A DNA stretch of 64,000 bases from Roseibium algicola. GTDB lineage: Bacteria; Pseudomonadota; Alphaproteobacteria; Rhizobiales; Stappiaceae. The translations under genes and the position numbers were made by a program. Positions 49,834 to 58,246 of the stretch are shown here, piece by piece. The notes below the pieces were generated by a model, which did no database searches, was not told the origin of the DNA, and saw only the letters and a program-made list of their open reading frames with translations. Within the stretch, counting starts at the first letter, position 1, and each line of letters begins with the position of its first letter. The stretch covers positions 2,782,501 through 2,846,500 of the forward strand of contig NZ_CP019630.1 in NCBI RefSeq assembly GCF_001999245.1, in the 5' to 3' direction.

Positions 49834-50258
49834 TGCGCAGCACTCCGTTCCCTGAGTATCCGGCGATAGTGGTCGAGGCGCATGTCCAGCGTTCCGGTGT
49901 GCAGCTCGAACAGGTGATTGTCGTTGTCGTAGAAGTAGATGGACCTGCCTTCACCTTCGACGCGGGCGCGCGGTGGTTTGACTTCCAGGCCAAGGCGCTC
50001 GATGTCTGCCAGCTTCGTGTCGAAGTCTTCCTCTTCGATCTTAAAAGCCACGTGATTGTAGGTGCGCTCGTTCAGGGCATCGCCCTGCATGATCGCGATC
50101 CAGACGTCACCGACCAGAAAGAACTTCTCCGGAGAAAGGGAAAAGGTGGCCTCTTCACTGGAGTAGACTTCCCGGGCCCCGAGCACTGTCGTCAGCACAT
50201 TCGTCATCCTGTCCAGATCACTGACGATGAACGTCATATGACTAAGTCCGCTGCTCAT
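49830..50258 (-). CDS. fosX: FosX-type VOC epoxide hydrolase embedded in the phn operon
   Basis: A 142-residue VOC protein of the FosX group. With the start at 50258 the metal ligands are His7 (MSSGLSH), His69 (TYNHVAF) and Glu118 (HLFEL), and Glu44 (LSPEKF) is at the position of the FosX general base. FosX of Mesorhizobium loti was described in the same genetic setting. It could hydrolyse fosfomycin or a phosphonate epoxide arising in the pathway. It overlaps both phnI and phnJ by ATGA, so expression is tightly coupled. Confidence 0.9.
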   Translation of the reverse strand: MSSGLSHMTFIVSDLDRMTNVLTTVLGAREVYSSEEATFSLSPEKFFLVGDVWIAIMQGDALNERTYNHVAFKIEEEDFDTKLADIERLGLEVKPPRARVEGEGRSIYFYDNDNHLFELHTGTLDMRLDHYRRILRERSAAQ

Positions 50259-51379
50259 TCCGCCGCCTCCTGGGTGGTGCTGCCCTCTTCTTCTTCGTGG
50301 CGGCGTTTTTCGAACCATTCGCCGCGCATCCGGCGCACCAGATCGAGTTCAGCCTGGAAATCGACGTAATGCGGCAGCTTCAAGTGTTCGACGAAACCGG
50401 TCGCCTGGATGTTGTCTGAATGGGACAGGACGAATTCGACATCCTGAGCCGGGGCGGACTGTTCCTCGCCAAGTTCCTGCCACCGCATGGAACGGTCGAC
50501 CATGGCCATGGACATGGCCTTTCTCTCCACCTGCCCGAACACGAGACCGTAACCCCGGGTGAAGGTCGGGGCGGTCTTGGCCGAACCCTTGAACTGGTTG
50601 ACCATCTGGCACTCGGTTACCTTGATGGCGCCGAGCGTCACGGCAAAGCCGAGTTCCTCGGCGAAGAATTCCACCTCGACCTCGCCGTAGCGGATTTCGC
50701 CGGCGAAAGGGTGTGTGCGGCCGTAGCCGCGCTGGGTGGAATAGGCCAATGCCAGCAGGAAGCCTTCGTCGCCACGAGCAAGGTTCTGCAGGCGCAGGTC
50801 CCGGTCGGCCGGGAAGGACAGGGGCTCGCGGGTCAGGTCGCCGACGGGCGCATCCTCGTCGGTTACCGGGTCCGGCTCCATCAGGCCTTCATCGCCAAGC
50901 AGGTCGGTGACGCGCGGCATGCTGCCTTCTTCAGCGGCAGCTGTTTCGACAGGCTTTTCGAGACCGTCCTCTTCGGCGGCCAACGCGAAATCCAGAAGGC
51001 GGTGGCTGTAGTCGAAGGTCGGGCCCAGCACCTGGCCGCCCGGCAGGTCCTTGTAGGTGGCTGAAACGCGCCGTTCCACCAGCATCTTTGCGGTGTCAAT
51101 CGGCTGGCTGTAGCCGAACCGTGGCAGGGTCGTGCGGTAGGCACGCATCAGGAACGCGGCTTCGATCAGGTCTCCGCGCGCCTGCTTGATGGCAAGCGCG
51201 GCCAGCATCTCGTCGTAGAGCGAGCCTTCGCCCATGACACGGGCGACAGCATGGGACAGCTGCTGGGCGATCTGCTCCAGCGTCAGTGAGGGGACGGAGG
51301 TGTCGCCCCGGCGGCGCTTGGCCATGAGCTTGTGGGCGTTGCGGATGGCCTTTTCACCACCCTTTACGGCTACATACAT
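50255..51379 (-). CDS. phnI: phosphonate C-P lyase subunit PhnI
   Basis: A 374-residue subunit that, with PhnG/H/L, replaces adenine of ATP (or a nucleobase of GTP) by methylphosphonate. Conserved stretches include MYVAVKGGEKAI at the start, PRFGYSQPIDTAKML and TFTRGYGLVFGQVERKAMSM (residues about 283-302). The His-rich tail part ends with an acidic extension. Starts 4 bases after phnH. Confidence 0.97.
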   Translation of the reverse strand: MYVAVKGGEKAIRNAHKLMAKRRRGDTSVPSLTLEQIAQQLSHAVARVMGEGSLYDEMLAALAIKQARGDLIEAAFLMRAYRTTLPRFGYSQPIDTAKMLVERRVSATYKDLPGGQVLGPTFDYSHRLLDFALAAEEDGLEKPVETAAAEEGSMPRVTDLLGDEGLMEPDPVTDEDAPVGDLTREPLSFPADRDLRLQNLARGDEGFLLALAYSTQRGYGRTHPFAGEIRYGEVEVEFFAEELGFAVTLGAIKVTECQMVNQFKGSAKTAPTFTRGYGLVFGQVERKAMSMAMVDRSMRWQELGEEQSAPAQDVEFVLSHSDNIQATGFVEHLKLPHYVDFQAELDLVRRMRGEWFEKRRHEEEEGSTTQEAAE

Positions 51380-51382
51380 GGT

Positions 51383-52009
51383 TCAGACCTCCGCTTTGAG
51401 GATGCGGGTGGAACGGGGCAGGGCAGACAGCGCATCCTGACCGGCAAAAACCAGATCGATACCCCGTGGAAACTGGCGGTTGTTGGCAATCACCTGGTCC
51501 CAGAACACCGGCGGCACCGGACCGGTGCCAAAGGCAACGGTGTCCTTGATGCCCGGACCGCTAAAGGAGACGGCCGGATGGGACCCGAAGTCCTGACCGG
51601 TCAGGATCACCGTTGTCGACCGGTCCGGATATTCGGCGGATCCCTGGTTGAAGCTCGCCAGCGGGATCATGCTCACCGGTGCACTGACCAGCGCAAAGGC
51701 CGCTTCCACCGGTTCGGTGACGATCGGGCAGCCGGTGTGGAAGCGCAGAAAGGTCTTCACGGCGTCCGACGTCATCAAAGGCTTGTCGAGCCAGATCGGC
51801 GTGTCGTAGTCGAACAGGGTCAGGGCAATGGCGGCGGCCACCTGCGTCAGCGGTGCGGGCGGCTTCAGATTGCCGGCGGAAATCGCCTGCCGCGTACCCG
51901 GCCGGGCCATGGCATTCATGATCGCGCGAAAGCAGCCCTGCGCATCGTGAACCGGGTCCTGAAATCCTGCGGCCAGCGGGGCGGCGGCGGTCTGTTGTGC
52001 TGCGGTCAT
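51383..52009 (-). CDS. phnH: phosphonate C-P lyase subunit PhnH
   Basis: A 208-residue structural subunit of the PhnGHIJ core. Conserved are GFQDPVHDAQGCFRAIMNAM near the N-terminus, ARPG, and FSGPGIKD. PhnH resembles PLP-transferase folds without the cofactor. The start overlaps the phnG stop (TGATG). Confidence 0.95.
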   Translation of the reverse strand: MTAAQQTAAAPLAAGFQDPVHDAQGCFRAIMNAMARPGTRQAISAGNLKPPAPLTQVAAAIALTLFDYDTPIWLDKPLMTSDAVKTFLRFHTGCPIVTEPVEAAFALVSAPVSMIPLASFNQGSAEYPDRSTTVILTGQDFGSHPAVSFSGPGIKDTVAFGTGPVPPVFWDQVIANNRQFPRGIDLVFAGQDALSALPRSTRILKAEV

Positions 52010-52494
52010 CAGTTGTCTCCCCGCACCATGGTGAAGAAGTTGACCTTGGTGGCCTCGGTTTCCTTGCGAACGGTTTCCTGCGTTCCTGCCTGGGCTTCGG
52101 CCAGCGGCGCGATGATGTCCGTCTCGATGCGCTCCTGCATTGCAGGGCGTTGCCACAGGGCGTCGATCACGGCGGACTGCAGTGCTTTCTGCTTGTTGCG
52201 GCCAAGGCTGTAGGCATTGCCGGTTTCACCGGTTTCCAGGCGAACTACGCAGCGGGTGACGGTGACCTCGCCCAGGTTGAACGGACTGCCGGTGCCGCCC
52301 ATGCGGCCGCGCACCATCACCAGGCCGGTTTCGGGCTGACGCACCAGCTCGTAGCTTTGCGGCGGAAGTACGTTGAATTTTTCCGCGACGGCCTCGGCGG
52401 AGGCTGCGGCCAGTGTCGCGATCACCTTCTGGCGGGCGCCCACGGATGCGCCGGGTTGGGTGTCTGGGGAGGCGGAAGAGGTAATGTCTGTCAT
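52009..52494 (-). CDS. phnG: phosphonate C-P lyase subunit PhnG
   Basis: A 161-residue first subunit of the operon. PETGLVMVRGRMGGTGSPFNLGE (the PhnG hallmark, residues about 54-76 in outline) and GRNKQKALQSAVIDALWQ are conserved. It supports PhnI in nucleobase exchange. ATG is preceded by AAAAGG. The divergent phnF and the palindromic operator lie immediately upstream. Confidence 0.96.
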   Translation of the reverse strand: MTDITSSASPDTQPGASVGARQKVIATLAAASAEAVAEKFNVLPPQSYELVRQPETGLVMVRGRMGGTGSPFNLGEVTVTRCVVRLETGETGNAYSLGRNKQKALQSAVIDALWQRPAMQERIETDIIAPLAEAQAGTQETVRKETEATKVNFFTMVRGDN

Positions 52495-52560
52495 GAAGCG
52501 CGCCTTTTGGGTTGGGCGGTTCTTCGGAAGGCGTTCGAAAACACCCTTGTCCTAGACCTG

Positions 52561-52584
52561 ATTTGTCTATTTGTCTAGACAAAT
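52561..52584. promoter_or_regulatory. PhnF operator palindrome
   Basis: A perfect 16-bp palindrome ATTTGTCTAGACAAAT (52569-52584), preceded by another copy of its left half, ATTTGTCTA (52561-52569). It lies between phnG and phnF starts, 67 and 43 bases away. Most likely binds PhnF and represses both directions until a ligand appears. Confidence 0.7.
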
Positions 52585-52626
52585 AATCCGGTTGACTCTT
52601 TGGTACCGAAATTTGATGACGGGCTC

Positions 52627-53367
52627 ATGACGACGAACAGCACTCTCGACCGCAGCGCCGGAATTGCGGTGTGGCGCCAGATCATGGAAACGCTGAAGGC
52701 GGAAATCGTGAGCGGAGCCTTTGAAAAAGGCAGCCGCCTGCCGCCGGAATCCGAGCTTGCAAGCCGGTTCGGCGTCAACCGCCACACGGTGCGCCGGGCA
52801 ATCGCCGCGCTGACGTCGGATGGTATTCTGCGGGCCGACCAGGGCCGTGGCACCTTTGTTGCCTCGGCCCCGCTCAGCTATCCTATCGGTCCGCGCACGC
52901 GCTTTTCGGAAATCGTTTCCGGCCAACTTCGGGCACCGTCCGGACGGTTGATCGGCTCGGCTGTCGAGGAAGCCGACGCCCTTCTGGCGCATCAGCTTGG
53001 CGTGCCGCTCGGAACGCTGCTCATTCGCGTGGAAACCCTGCGCGTTGCCGACGGTGTGCCGATGATCGCGGCCACAAGCTGGTTCGAACAGTCCCGCGTG
53101 CCCAATTTCGTCGCCGATTATGCCGACACCGGATCAATCACCGCGGCTTTGCAACGCGCCGGCATTTCCGATTACCGCCGCAAGGAAACGCGTATCACGG
53201 CCGAGCTGGTGGAAAACCGCGATGCCCAGCAGCTTGGTCTGGCGCTGGGCCAGCCGGTGATGGTGATGGAAAGCGTCAACCTGGATATGACCGGCAAGCC
53301 CCTGCAATACACCCGTGCCCGCGTGGCGGCCGACCGCATGCAGCTGGTGGTCAGCGGCGAGGTCTAG
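52627..53367 (+). CDS. phnF: phosphonate metabolism GntR/HutC regulator PhnF
   Basis: A 246-residue repressor. The GntR HTH is at residues about 30-75 (LPPESELASRFGVNRHTVRRAIAAL as outline) followed by a UTRA ligand domain (LLIRVETLRVADGVPM and LQYTRARVAADR). The ORF can be read from TTG 52600; ATG 52627 is more likely although the SD is weak. It is divergent from phnG and faces a perfect palindrome, typical for self and operon control. Confidence 0.93.
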   Translation: MTTNSTLDRSAGIAVWRQIMETLKAEIVSGAFEKGSRLPPESELASRFGVNRHTVRRAIAALTSDGILRADQGRGTFVASAPLSYPIGPRTRFSEIVSGQLRAPSGRLIGSAVEEADALLAHQLGVPLGTLLIRVETLRVADGVPMIAATSWFEQSRVPNFVADYADTGSITAALQRAGISDYRRKETRITAELVENRDAQQLGLALGQPVMVMESVNLDMTGKPLQYTRARVAADRMQLVVSGEV

Positions 53368-53427
53368 ACGCTCGCATTGACGCGAGGTTGGTTCGTCTTA
53401 TTCGCCCGGTGAGCCATGTCCGCATGA

Positions 53428-54498
53428 TCAATCAATCCGCCGCCAGGCTCCGGGTGACACGCCCGCCATCTTCTTGAATGCGCGGGAAAACGCCGCTTCC
53501 GATCGGTAGCCTACGCTCCAGGCGATTTCCGCAATTGAAGACCTGCTGTCCCGCAATTGGCGCGCCGCGAGCTGCAGGCGCCAGGACGTCACATATTGCA
53601 TCGGTCCCTGACCCATTTTTCCGGCAAACCGTTCGGTCAGCACCGTACGAGAGGTGTTGATCTGCCGGGCAAGGCGTTCCAGCGTCCAGTCCGATGCCGG
53701 GTCGGCGTGTATGGCGGTGATCGCGGCACCGGCGACCGGGTCGGTGAGGGCACCGAGCCAGCCTTCGCTCGCCGGGGCCTGCGACAGCACATGGCGACGA
53801 AGCGTTTCGATGAAGATCAGTTCGCACAGATGCAGGCGTACACTGCGGCTGCCGGGCTGGTCTGACTGTATTTCTGTCCGGGCTATGTCGATCAGCCTTT
53901 GCAGACTGTCATCAGCCCTTTCGGATGGCGAGACAAGAAGCCGGCGTTCGAGCCTTGCAAGCAGCGGGTTGAAGGGTCTTGCGTCGCAGGCGAGGAACCC
54001 GCACAGGAACAAGGCCCGCGGGTCTCCGCCACCGCCTTCCGGAACGATGCCCGGCAAGCGTCCGGCGGCAAGGTTTTCGAAAAAGTCGACGACCTCCTCC
54101 GCACTGAACTCGGGAGGCGTTCCAGCTGTGCTTTCCATCTGGTACCCATCGCCCTGCGGGAAGACGAGAACGTCACCCCGGTTGAACCGGATGGGCGCCT
54201 CGCCCGGTATGGAGGCCAAGCCTGAGCCTTCCAGGACGACATGATAGGACAGCACGTGCTGCCTGGGATCTGCAAGGATCGCGCGGTAGGCATCCGAGTG
54301 GGGAATATCGACGCACCAGGGGTCACTGGCATCCACCAGGAACATCAGCGCACCGGTCAGGCGCACGAGGTTCAGAACGTCGGCGAGTGGATCCTGTGCC
54401 GGCCCAGACCCGGCAGGGGTAGCCGTTTCCCGCGCGGATGCGGGGGCAGAACTTGCGGACGGTGGAGCATGGAGCCGGGACATGTCCAAGTTTAGCAT
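53428..54498 (-). CDS. AraC family transcriptional regulator
   Basis: A protein of about 356 residues. The N-terminal part is a cupin-type sensor (HVVLEGSGLASIPGEAPIRFNRGDVLVFP), the C-terminal 100 residues a two-HTH AraC domain (RLARQINTSRTVLTERFAGK and IAEIAWSVGYRSEAAFSRAFKKMAG). This is the Cupin_6/AraC subgroup controlling small-molecule detoxification. The start is a choice between 54498 and 54483. It is divergent from the small DUF1330-like gene and may regulate it. Confidence 0.9.
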   Translation of the reverse strand: MLNLDMSRLHAPPSASSAPASARETATPAGSGPAQDPLADVLNLVRLTGALMFLVDASDPWCVDIPHSDAYRAILADPRQHVLSYHVVLEGSGLASIPGEAPIRFNRGDVLVFPQGDGYQMESTAGTPPEFSAEEVVDFFENLAAGRLPGIVPEGGGGDPRALFLCGFLACDARPFNPLLARLERRLLVSPSERADDSLQRLIDIARTEIQSDQPGSRSVRLHLCELIFIETLRRHVLSQAPASEGWLGALTDPVAGAAITAIHADPASDWTLERLARQINTSRTVLTERFAGKMGQGPMQYVTSWRLQLAARQLRDSRSSIAEIAWSVGYRSEAAFSRAFKKMAGVSPGAWRRID

Positions 54499-54539
54499 TT
54501 CCAGCCGCAGGTAAGAAATCAACGGAAGGACACTTCGCC

Positions 54540-54848
54540 ATGGCTGCATTCGTGTTTTTCGACGTCAGGGAAATCCACGATCCGGAACGGCTTGGTGCCT
54601 ATCGCGCCAAGGTCTTTGAAACCGTGGAGCACTTTGGCGGGCGCTACCGTGTTCTCGGCGACATGGATAGCGTTCTGGAAGGTGACTGGACGCCCAATAT
54701 CCCGGTGCTGATCGAGTTTCCCGACAGCCAGACTGCCCGAGCCTGGTATGAGTCCGATCTTTATGCCCCGCTTAAGAAAGACAGGATTGCCGCGGCCCGG
54801 TGTGACGGCGTTCTGTTGGGCGGGTTCGAGCATGGCCCGGGCACTTGA
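54540..54848 (+). CDS. DUF1330 (ABM-like) protein
   Basis: A 102-residue dimeric alpha/beta barrel type protein. VREIHDPERLGAYRAKVFET, then EGDWTPNIPVLIEFPDSQTA and RAWYESDLYAPLKKDR (residues about 66-82) match the DUF1330 pattern. ATG follows GGAAGGA. Function is not known. It starts 42 bases from the divergent AraC gene, suggesting regulation by it. Confidence 0.9.
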   Translation: MAAFVFFDVREIHDPERLGAYRAKVFETVEHFGGRYRVLGDMDSVLEGDWTPNIPVLIEFPDSQTARAWYESDLYAPLKKDRIAAARCDGVLLGGFEHGPGT

Positions 54849-54888
54849 GGAAACAAGCGCCCGTGACGGGTGCGTGGCCGACGCTCGA

Positions 54889-55422
54889 TCAGGATTCCGG
54901 CAAATTGGCCGGGTCGAAGTCGCACATCTCGGCGGCCTTGGCGAGGCTCTCGCTGAAGCCGGCCGGCGAGAAGCGGCCGTAGAGCCATGTTTCGCCCAGG
55001 CTTTCGCGCTCGACGGAAATGTCGATCGTTGTCTGCGCATCTGCCACCGCGGCGGCCATGTCCTTCACGAAGCCGGACGTCATCGAGATCTGGTAAGGGT
55101 CCTGCATGCCGACGGGAAACATTTCTCCTCCCAGCCAGGAATCTTCTCCGTCGATGGTGATTTCAACCAGGTCGGTCTCGGTCCAGGGGTCTTCTTCGTT
55201 TTCGGTGTAGGGCGCATATTCGTATGTGAAATCCGCATTATAGCCTTTGACGTCGAAGCTGAACTGCAACGAGCCGGAGGTGTCGCGCGCCGGGGCGTTG
55301 TTATAGACAAGGCAGGTGCTGCCGATCCTGGCGGCTTCCCAATCGCCGCTGCTGAACGGCGCGGCAGCCGCACCTGTTGCCGGCAGCAAGGCCAGCACCG
55401 AGACAAAAGCTCTGAAATTCAT
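54889..55422 (-). CDS. exported hypothetical protein
   Basis: A 177-residue secreted protein with signal peptide MNFRAFVSVLALLPATGAAA. The start 55422 has GAGGT upstream. The mature part has one Cys near the start (ARIGSTCLVYNN) and one at the end (EMCDF), likely forming a disulfide bridge, and resembles an invasion-associated-locus-B-like beta-sandwich in its pattern of short strands (ITIDGEDSWLGGEMFPVGM). Function unknown. Confidence 0.75.
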   Translation of the reverse strand: MNFRAFVSVLALLPATGAAAAPFSSGDWEAARIGSTCLVYNNAPARDTSGSLQFSFDVKGYNADFTYEYAPYTENEEDPWTETDLVEITIDGEDSWLGGEMFPVGMQDPYQISMTSGFVKDMAAAVADAQTTIDISVERESLGETWLYGRFSPAGFSESLAKAAEMCDFDPANLPES

Positions 55423-55706
55423 TCCAAAATACCTCGAATGCATATTGATATGCGGACACCGGCTCCTCGCGCGGCGGTAAGCTCTGCGCACGCTCGACCC
55501 TTTGCCGTTTCCGGCAACGCGGCGCATGCGCATTGTTGACTAGAAGCGAATTTGCTTAAGGACAGGTTCAGTAAACTGCATGTCCGGCTTCAGATCAGCC
55601 AACGATTGCTGCCAGATGGCATGCTCCATTGGCACATCGAGGAAACGGCAACTCCAATAGTGAACAGAATTAGTTCCAAAACCTTGGTAGGAATGTAGTT
55701 CTCCGC

Positions 55707-56630
55707 CTAACGGGCCAAGGCGAAACGTATCATTCGATCTGCAATTTCGCGGTGGTGCGACCTGGGTAATTCATGGCCGACCCCTTCGAGGATCGCAAGC
55801 TCGGCCCCTGGTATGCCTTCAGCCAGGGCTCTGCCATTTTCGACCGGCAGGATAGGGTCCTCCGATCCATGCAGGACGAAAACCGGGCAGGAAATCTCGC
55901 GGAAACGGCCAGCCCAGTTTTCCCGCGTTGTCCGGGAAGAATGGTTGAACATGCTGGCGGGGCTCTCGGTTCGATCAAGGACCTTCTCCACCCTTGCGAG
56001 TGCCGCTTCTGCATCGAAGGTGTTTGCAGTCCCGCTGCACAGCCTGTCTATTTCGACGAGGAAACGGGAAACGGTTCGCCTGTCTTGCCAGTCCAGTTCT
56101 CCGAAACCCGCAAAGTGTCGAAGAAAATCATCGGAGATTGTCGGAAGTGGAGCACCGTCCCAGCCCAAAGGTTCACTTCCGATCAGCGTGACGGAGTGAA
56201 TGCGCTCCGGATGAGACAGGGCGAGCATCTGGGAGATATATCCGCCGAGGGACATGCCTGCCAGGTGTGCCGCCGGCAGTCCGTATGACTCCATTACGGC
56301 CAGGACATCCGTCGCCATGTCCTCAATTGCGTAGGTCGCTTCACCAGGCGGCACTGTTGTTGAGCATCCAGTATCACGATGGTCGAAGCGGATGACAAAA
56401 AAACCCTGTTCGGCCAAGGTGCTGCACAATTCATCCGGCCACCCGACCATGGACGCGGTCGCCCCCATTATGAGGAGGAGTGGCGTACCTTCAGGAACTC
56501 CGAAGGTCTGGGTTGCAATGCGAACGTCTCCACTGTCGACAAACATCAGGTCTCCGCTCTCTCTGGCAAGAGAGCTTCTTGCAAAGACTGCAGCTGACAC
56601 GACCAACGCCATGGCATCTCGCCGATTCAT
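55707..56630 (-). CDS. alpha/beta hydrolase with signal peptide
   Basis: A 307-residue exported hydrolase. The start 56630 is behind GGAGGG and gives a signal sequence (MNRRDAMALVVSAAVFARSS). The catalytic Ser is in GMSLGGY (about residues 126-132), the Asp in HGSEDPILP, and the His in GVGHELP near the C-terminus. LIMGATASMVGWPDELC suggests the aclacinomycin-esterase-like subgroup. It likely hydrolyses an ester in the periplasm. A TetR gene lies directly upstream, and a palindrome sits between the two. Confidence 0.88.
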   Translation of the reverse strand: MNRRDAMALVVSAAVFARSSLARESGDLMFVDSGDVRIATQTFGVPEGTPLLLIMGATASMVGWPDELCSTLAEQGFFVIRFDHRDTGCSTTVPPGEATYAIEDMATDVLAVMESYGLPAAHLAGMSLGGYISQMLALSHPERIHSVTLIGSEPLGWDGAPLPTISDDFLRHFAGFGELDWQDRRTVSRFLVEIDRLCSGTANTFDAEAALARVEKVLDRTESPASMFNHSSRTTRENWAGRFREISCPVFVLHGSEDPILPVENGRALAEGIPGAELAILEGVGHELPRSHHREIADRMIRFALAR

Positions 56631-56637
56631 TGCGCCC

Positions 56638-56671
56638 TCCATTTATAACCTACGCGAAGGTTATAAATGGA
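56638..56671. promoter_or_regulatory. TetR-type operator
   Basis: TCCATTTATAACCT and AGGTTATAAATGGA are perfect 14-bp arms separated by ACGCGA. It lies 8 bases upstream of the hydrolase start and 12 bases beyond the tetR stop. It overlaps the expected hydrolase promoter, consistent with repression by the adjacent TetR protein. Confidence 0.75.
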
Positions 56672-56682
56672 AGTGAGTTTTG

Positions 56683-57237
56683 TCAATCGATAGGCAGCCA
56701 TTTGAACGCGGTTTCGAGACGTTCGAGGACAAAGGTTGGCAGTGGAACTCTTTCGTCACTTGCAACCCATTGCATGGTGGCGCCAGCGATTAGGGCATGC
56801 AGATGGACTGCAATCTCTTCCGCATGCTGATGGTCGGTGAGACGAGCCGCTATCGCGGCCTGGACAAGTTGATACCGTTCGTTTGCACAAGCCCGGAGAA
56901 TGGGATCGCGCGCTTCCAGAGCCGCGATCGCAACCCGTGCGGAGAACCCCTCTCCGCTGCCCATGCTCTCGACAATCTCGACCAGAAACCGCCAGAGATT
57001 GTCTTTTCCCCGGTTGACAGGAAGTTCGGCAAGCCAGGCCCTGGTCGTGTCGACCTCATGTCTTGCCATCCTGTGGAGGATGGCGTCGCGATCACCAAAT
57101 CTCTGGATGAGAGTTGCCCGGGAGAGCGCTACCCGGCTGGCAACGTCACTTAACGTGAAGCCTGCTCCTTTTTCCGTCAGGACTTCCAGAGCGGCATTGA
57201 GAACATCAAAATCCGAAACTTTCTTTGGCCGCGGCAT
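56683..57237 (-). CDS. TetR family transcriptional regulator
   Basis: A 184-residue repressor. The HTH is at residues about 10-55 (FTLSDVASRVALSRATLIQRFGDRDAILHRM). A helical ligand domain follows (DNLWRFLVEIVESMGSGEGF). Start 57237 agrees with the family. It lies upstream of the hydrolase on the same strand. The strong palindrome is after the tetR gene, not before it, so it controls the hydrolase more than itself. Confidence 0.88.
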   Translation of the reverse strand: MPRPKKVSDFDVLNAALEVLTEKGAGFTLSDVASRVALSRATLIQRFGDRDAILHRMARHEVDTTRAWLAELPVNRGKDNLWRFLVEIVESMGSGEGFSARVAIAALEARDPILRACANERYQLVQAAIAARLTDHQHAEEIAVHLHALIAGATMQWVASDERVPLPTFVLERLETAFKWLPID

Positions 57238-57415
57238 TCTTGATCCGTCTTGTGGCTGAGCTGAAAGCCTTGTGTCGCACGTCATCAGAAATCCGCGCAA
57301 GGAAACAATGGCTACGCTGAACGAAGCAAGACATGTTGCGAGGGGATAACCGGGAGGCTGAATGTCTTAGTGGCAACCCAAAAAGCCGCTGCGTTAACCC
57401 GAATGCTTACTATAA

Positions 57416-58246
57416 TTACGCGCGCTGCTCGAAGACGAAGGGAGCGAGAGGAGCCGGCGAGCGTTTCCGAGAGGGAGTGAGCCTCAGCTCAAACGGATCG
57501 TTCCCGAAAACTTGCCACTCAAGTTTGGAGCCGAGTTTCAGAAGACCCCAGGCGTGGGCAGGCTCTTCGCCCGTGGTGAAGCATTCGGTCAGGCTTTGCT
57601 GTGTGAGGTGTGGAATGCCGTCAATTGTTGTGACCGTGTTCCGGTGCACGTGTCCTGCGATACAGGCGAGAGGCACCCGCGCCTGGGCAATAGCTGTGCG
57701 GATGCGCTGTGATTGCGGATAGGTCGAATATTCGGCATTTCGCTCAAAATAGTAATTGCCGATCTGGCTGTGTCCTGAAAACGGGATGTGACTGGCGATC
57801 AGTGTCGGCTTGTCCGCCTGCTGGGTCATCTGAGATAACCAGCGAAGGTCGGCTTCAGGCAGAACAAACCCTGCGTTCGTTTCATGATATGTGAATTTGG
57901 TGTCGGCGCGCCACACTGCAAGTTGCCAGTCACCGAGGTCAATTACGGTGTTATCCAGCCCAGTGCGCAGGATTTCCGCGTTTTCACCAACGCTCAGGTT
58001 GTCACGATCATGGTTGCCGCACAAATGCTGGACCGGTGCGTCCAGTTCCGCGAAGATTTCTGCAACCTCTCTCTGGAGACGCATATCTGTTTGTTTGTCA
58101 ACGTCGGTAATGCGATCTCCCAGATCAAGAACAATGACTGGCTTTTCGGTGTTTGCCCAGACCACGAAGTCCGCGAGAGAATGGAGAGCAGATTTTCCAT
58201 GCGTTGCGTGATGATGAATATCTGTAACAACTGCAATTCTGATCAT
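57416..58246 (-). CDS. calcineurin-like metallophosphoesterase
   Basis: A 276-residue phosphoesterase. All signature blocks are seen: DIHHH (residues about 9-13), GDRI (about 43-46), GNHD (about 77-80), SHIPFSGH and GHVHRNT. Two-metal phosphodiesterase or phosphatase. The N-terminus lacks a signal peptide. Its start overlaps the upstream cupin stop (ATGA), so the two are co-translated. Substrate unknown; cyclic nucleotide or nucleotide-sugar hydrolysis is possible. Confidence 0.88.
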   Translation of the reverse strand: MIRIAVVTDIHHHATHGKSALHSLADFVVWANTEKPVIVLDLGDRITDVDKQTDMRLQREVAEIFAELDAPVQHLCGNHDRDNLSVGENAEILRTGLDNTVIDLGDWQLAVWRADTKFTYHETNAGFVLPEADLRWLSQMTQQADKPTLIASHIPFSGHSQIGNYYFERNAEYSTYPQSQRIRTAIAQARVPLACIAGHVHRNTVTTIDGIPHLTQQSLTECFTTGEEPAHAWGLLKLGSKLEWQVFGNDPFELRLTPSRKRSPAPLAPFVFEQRA

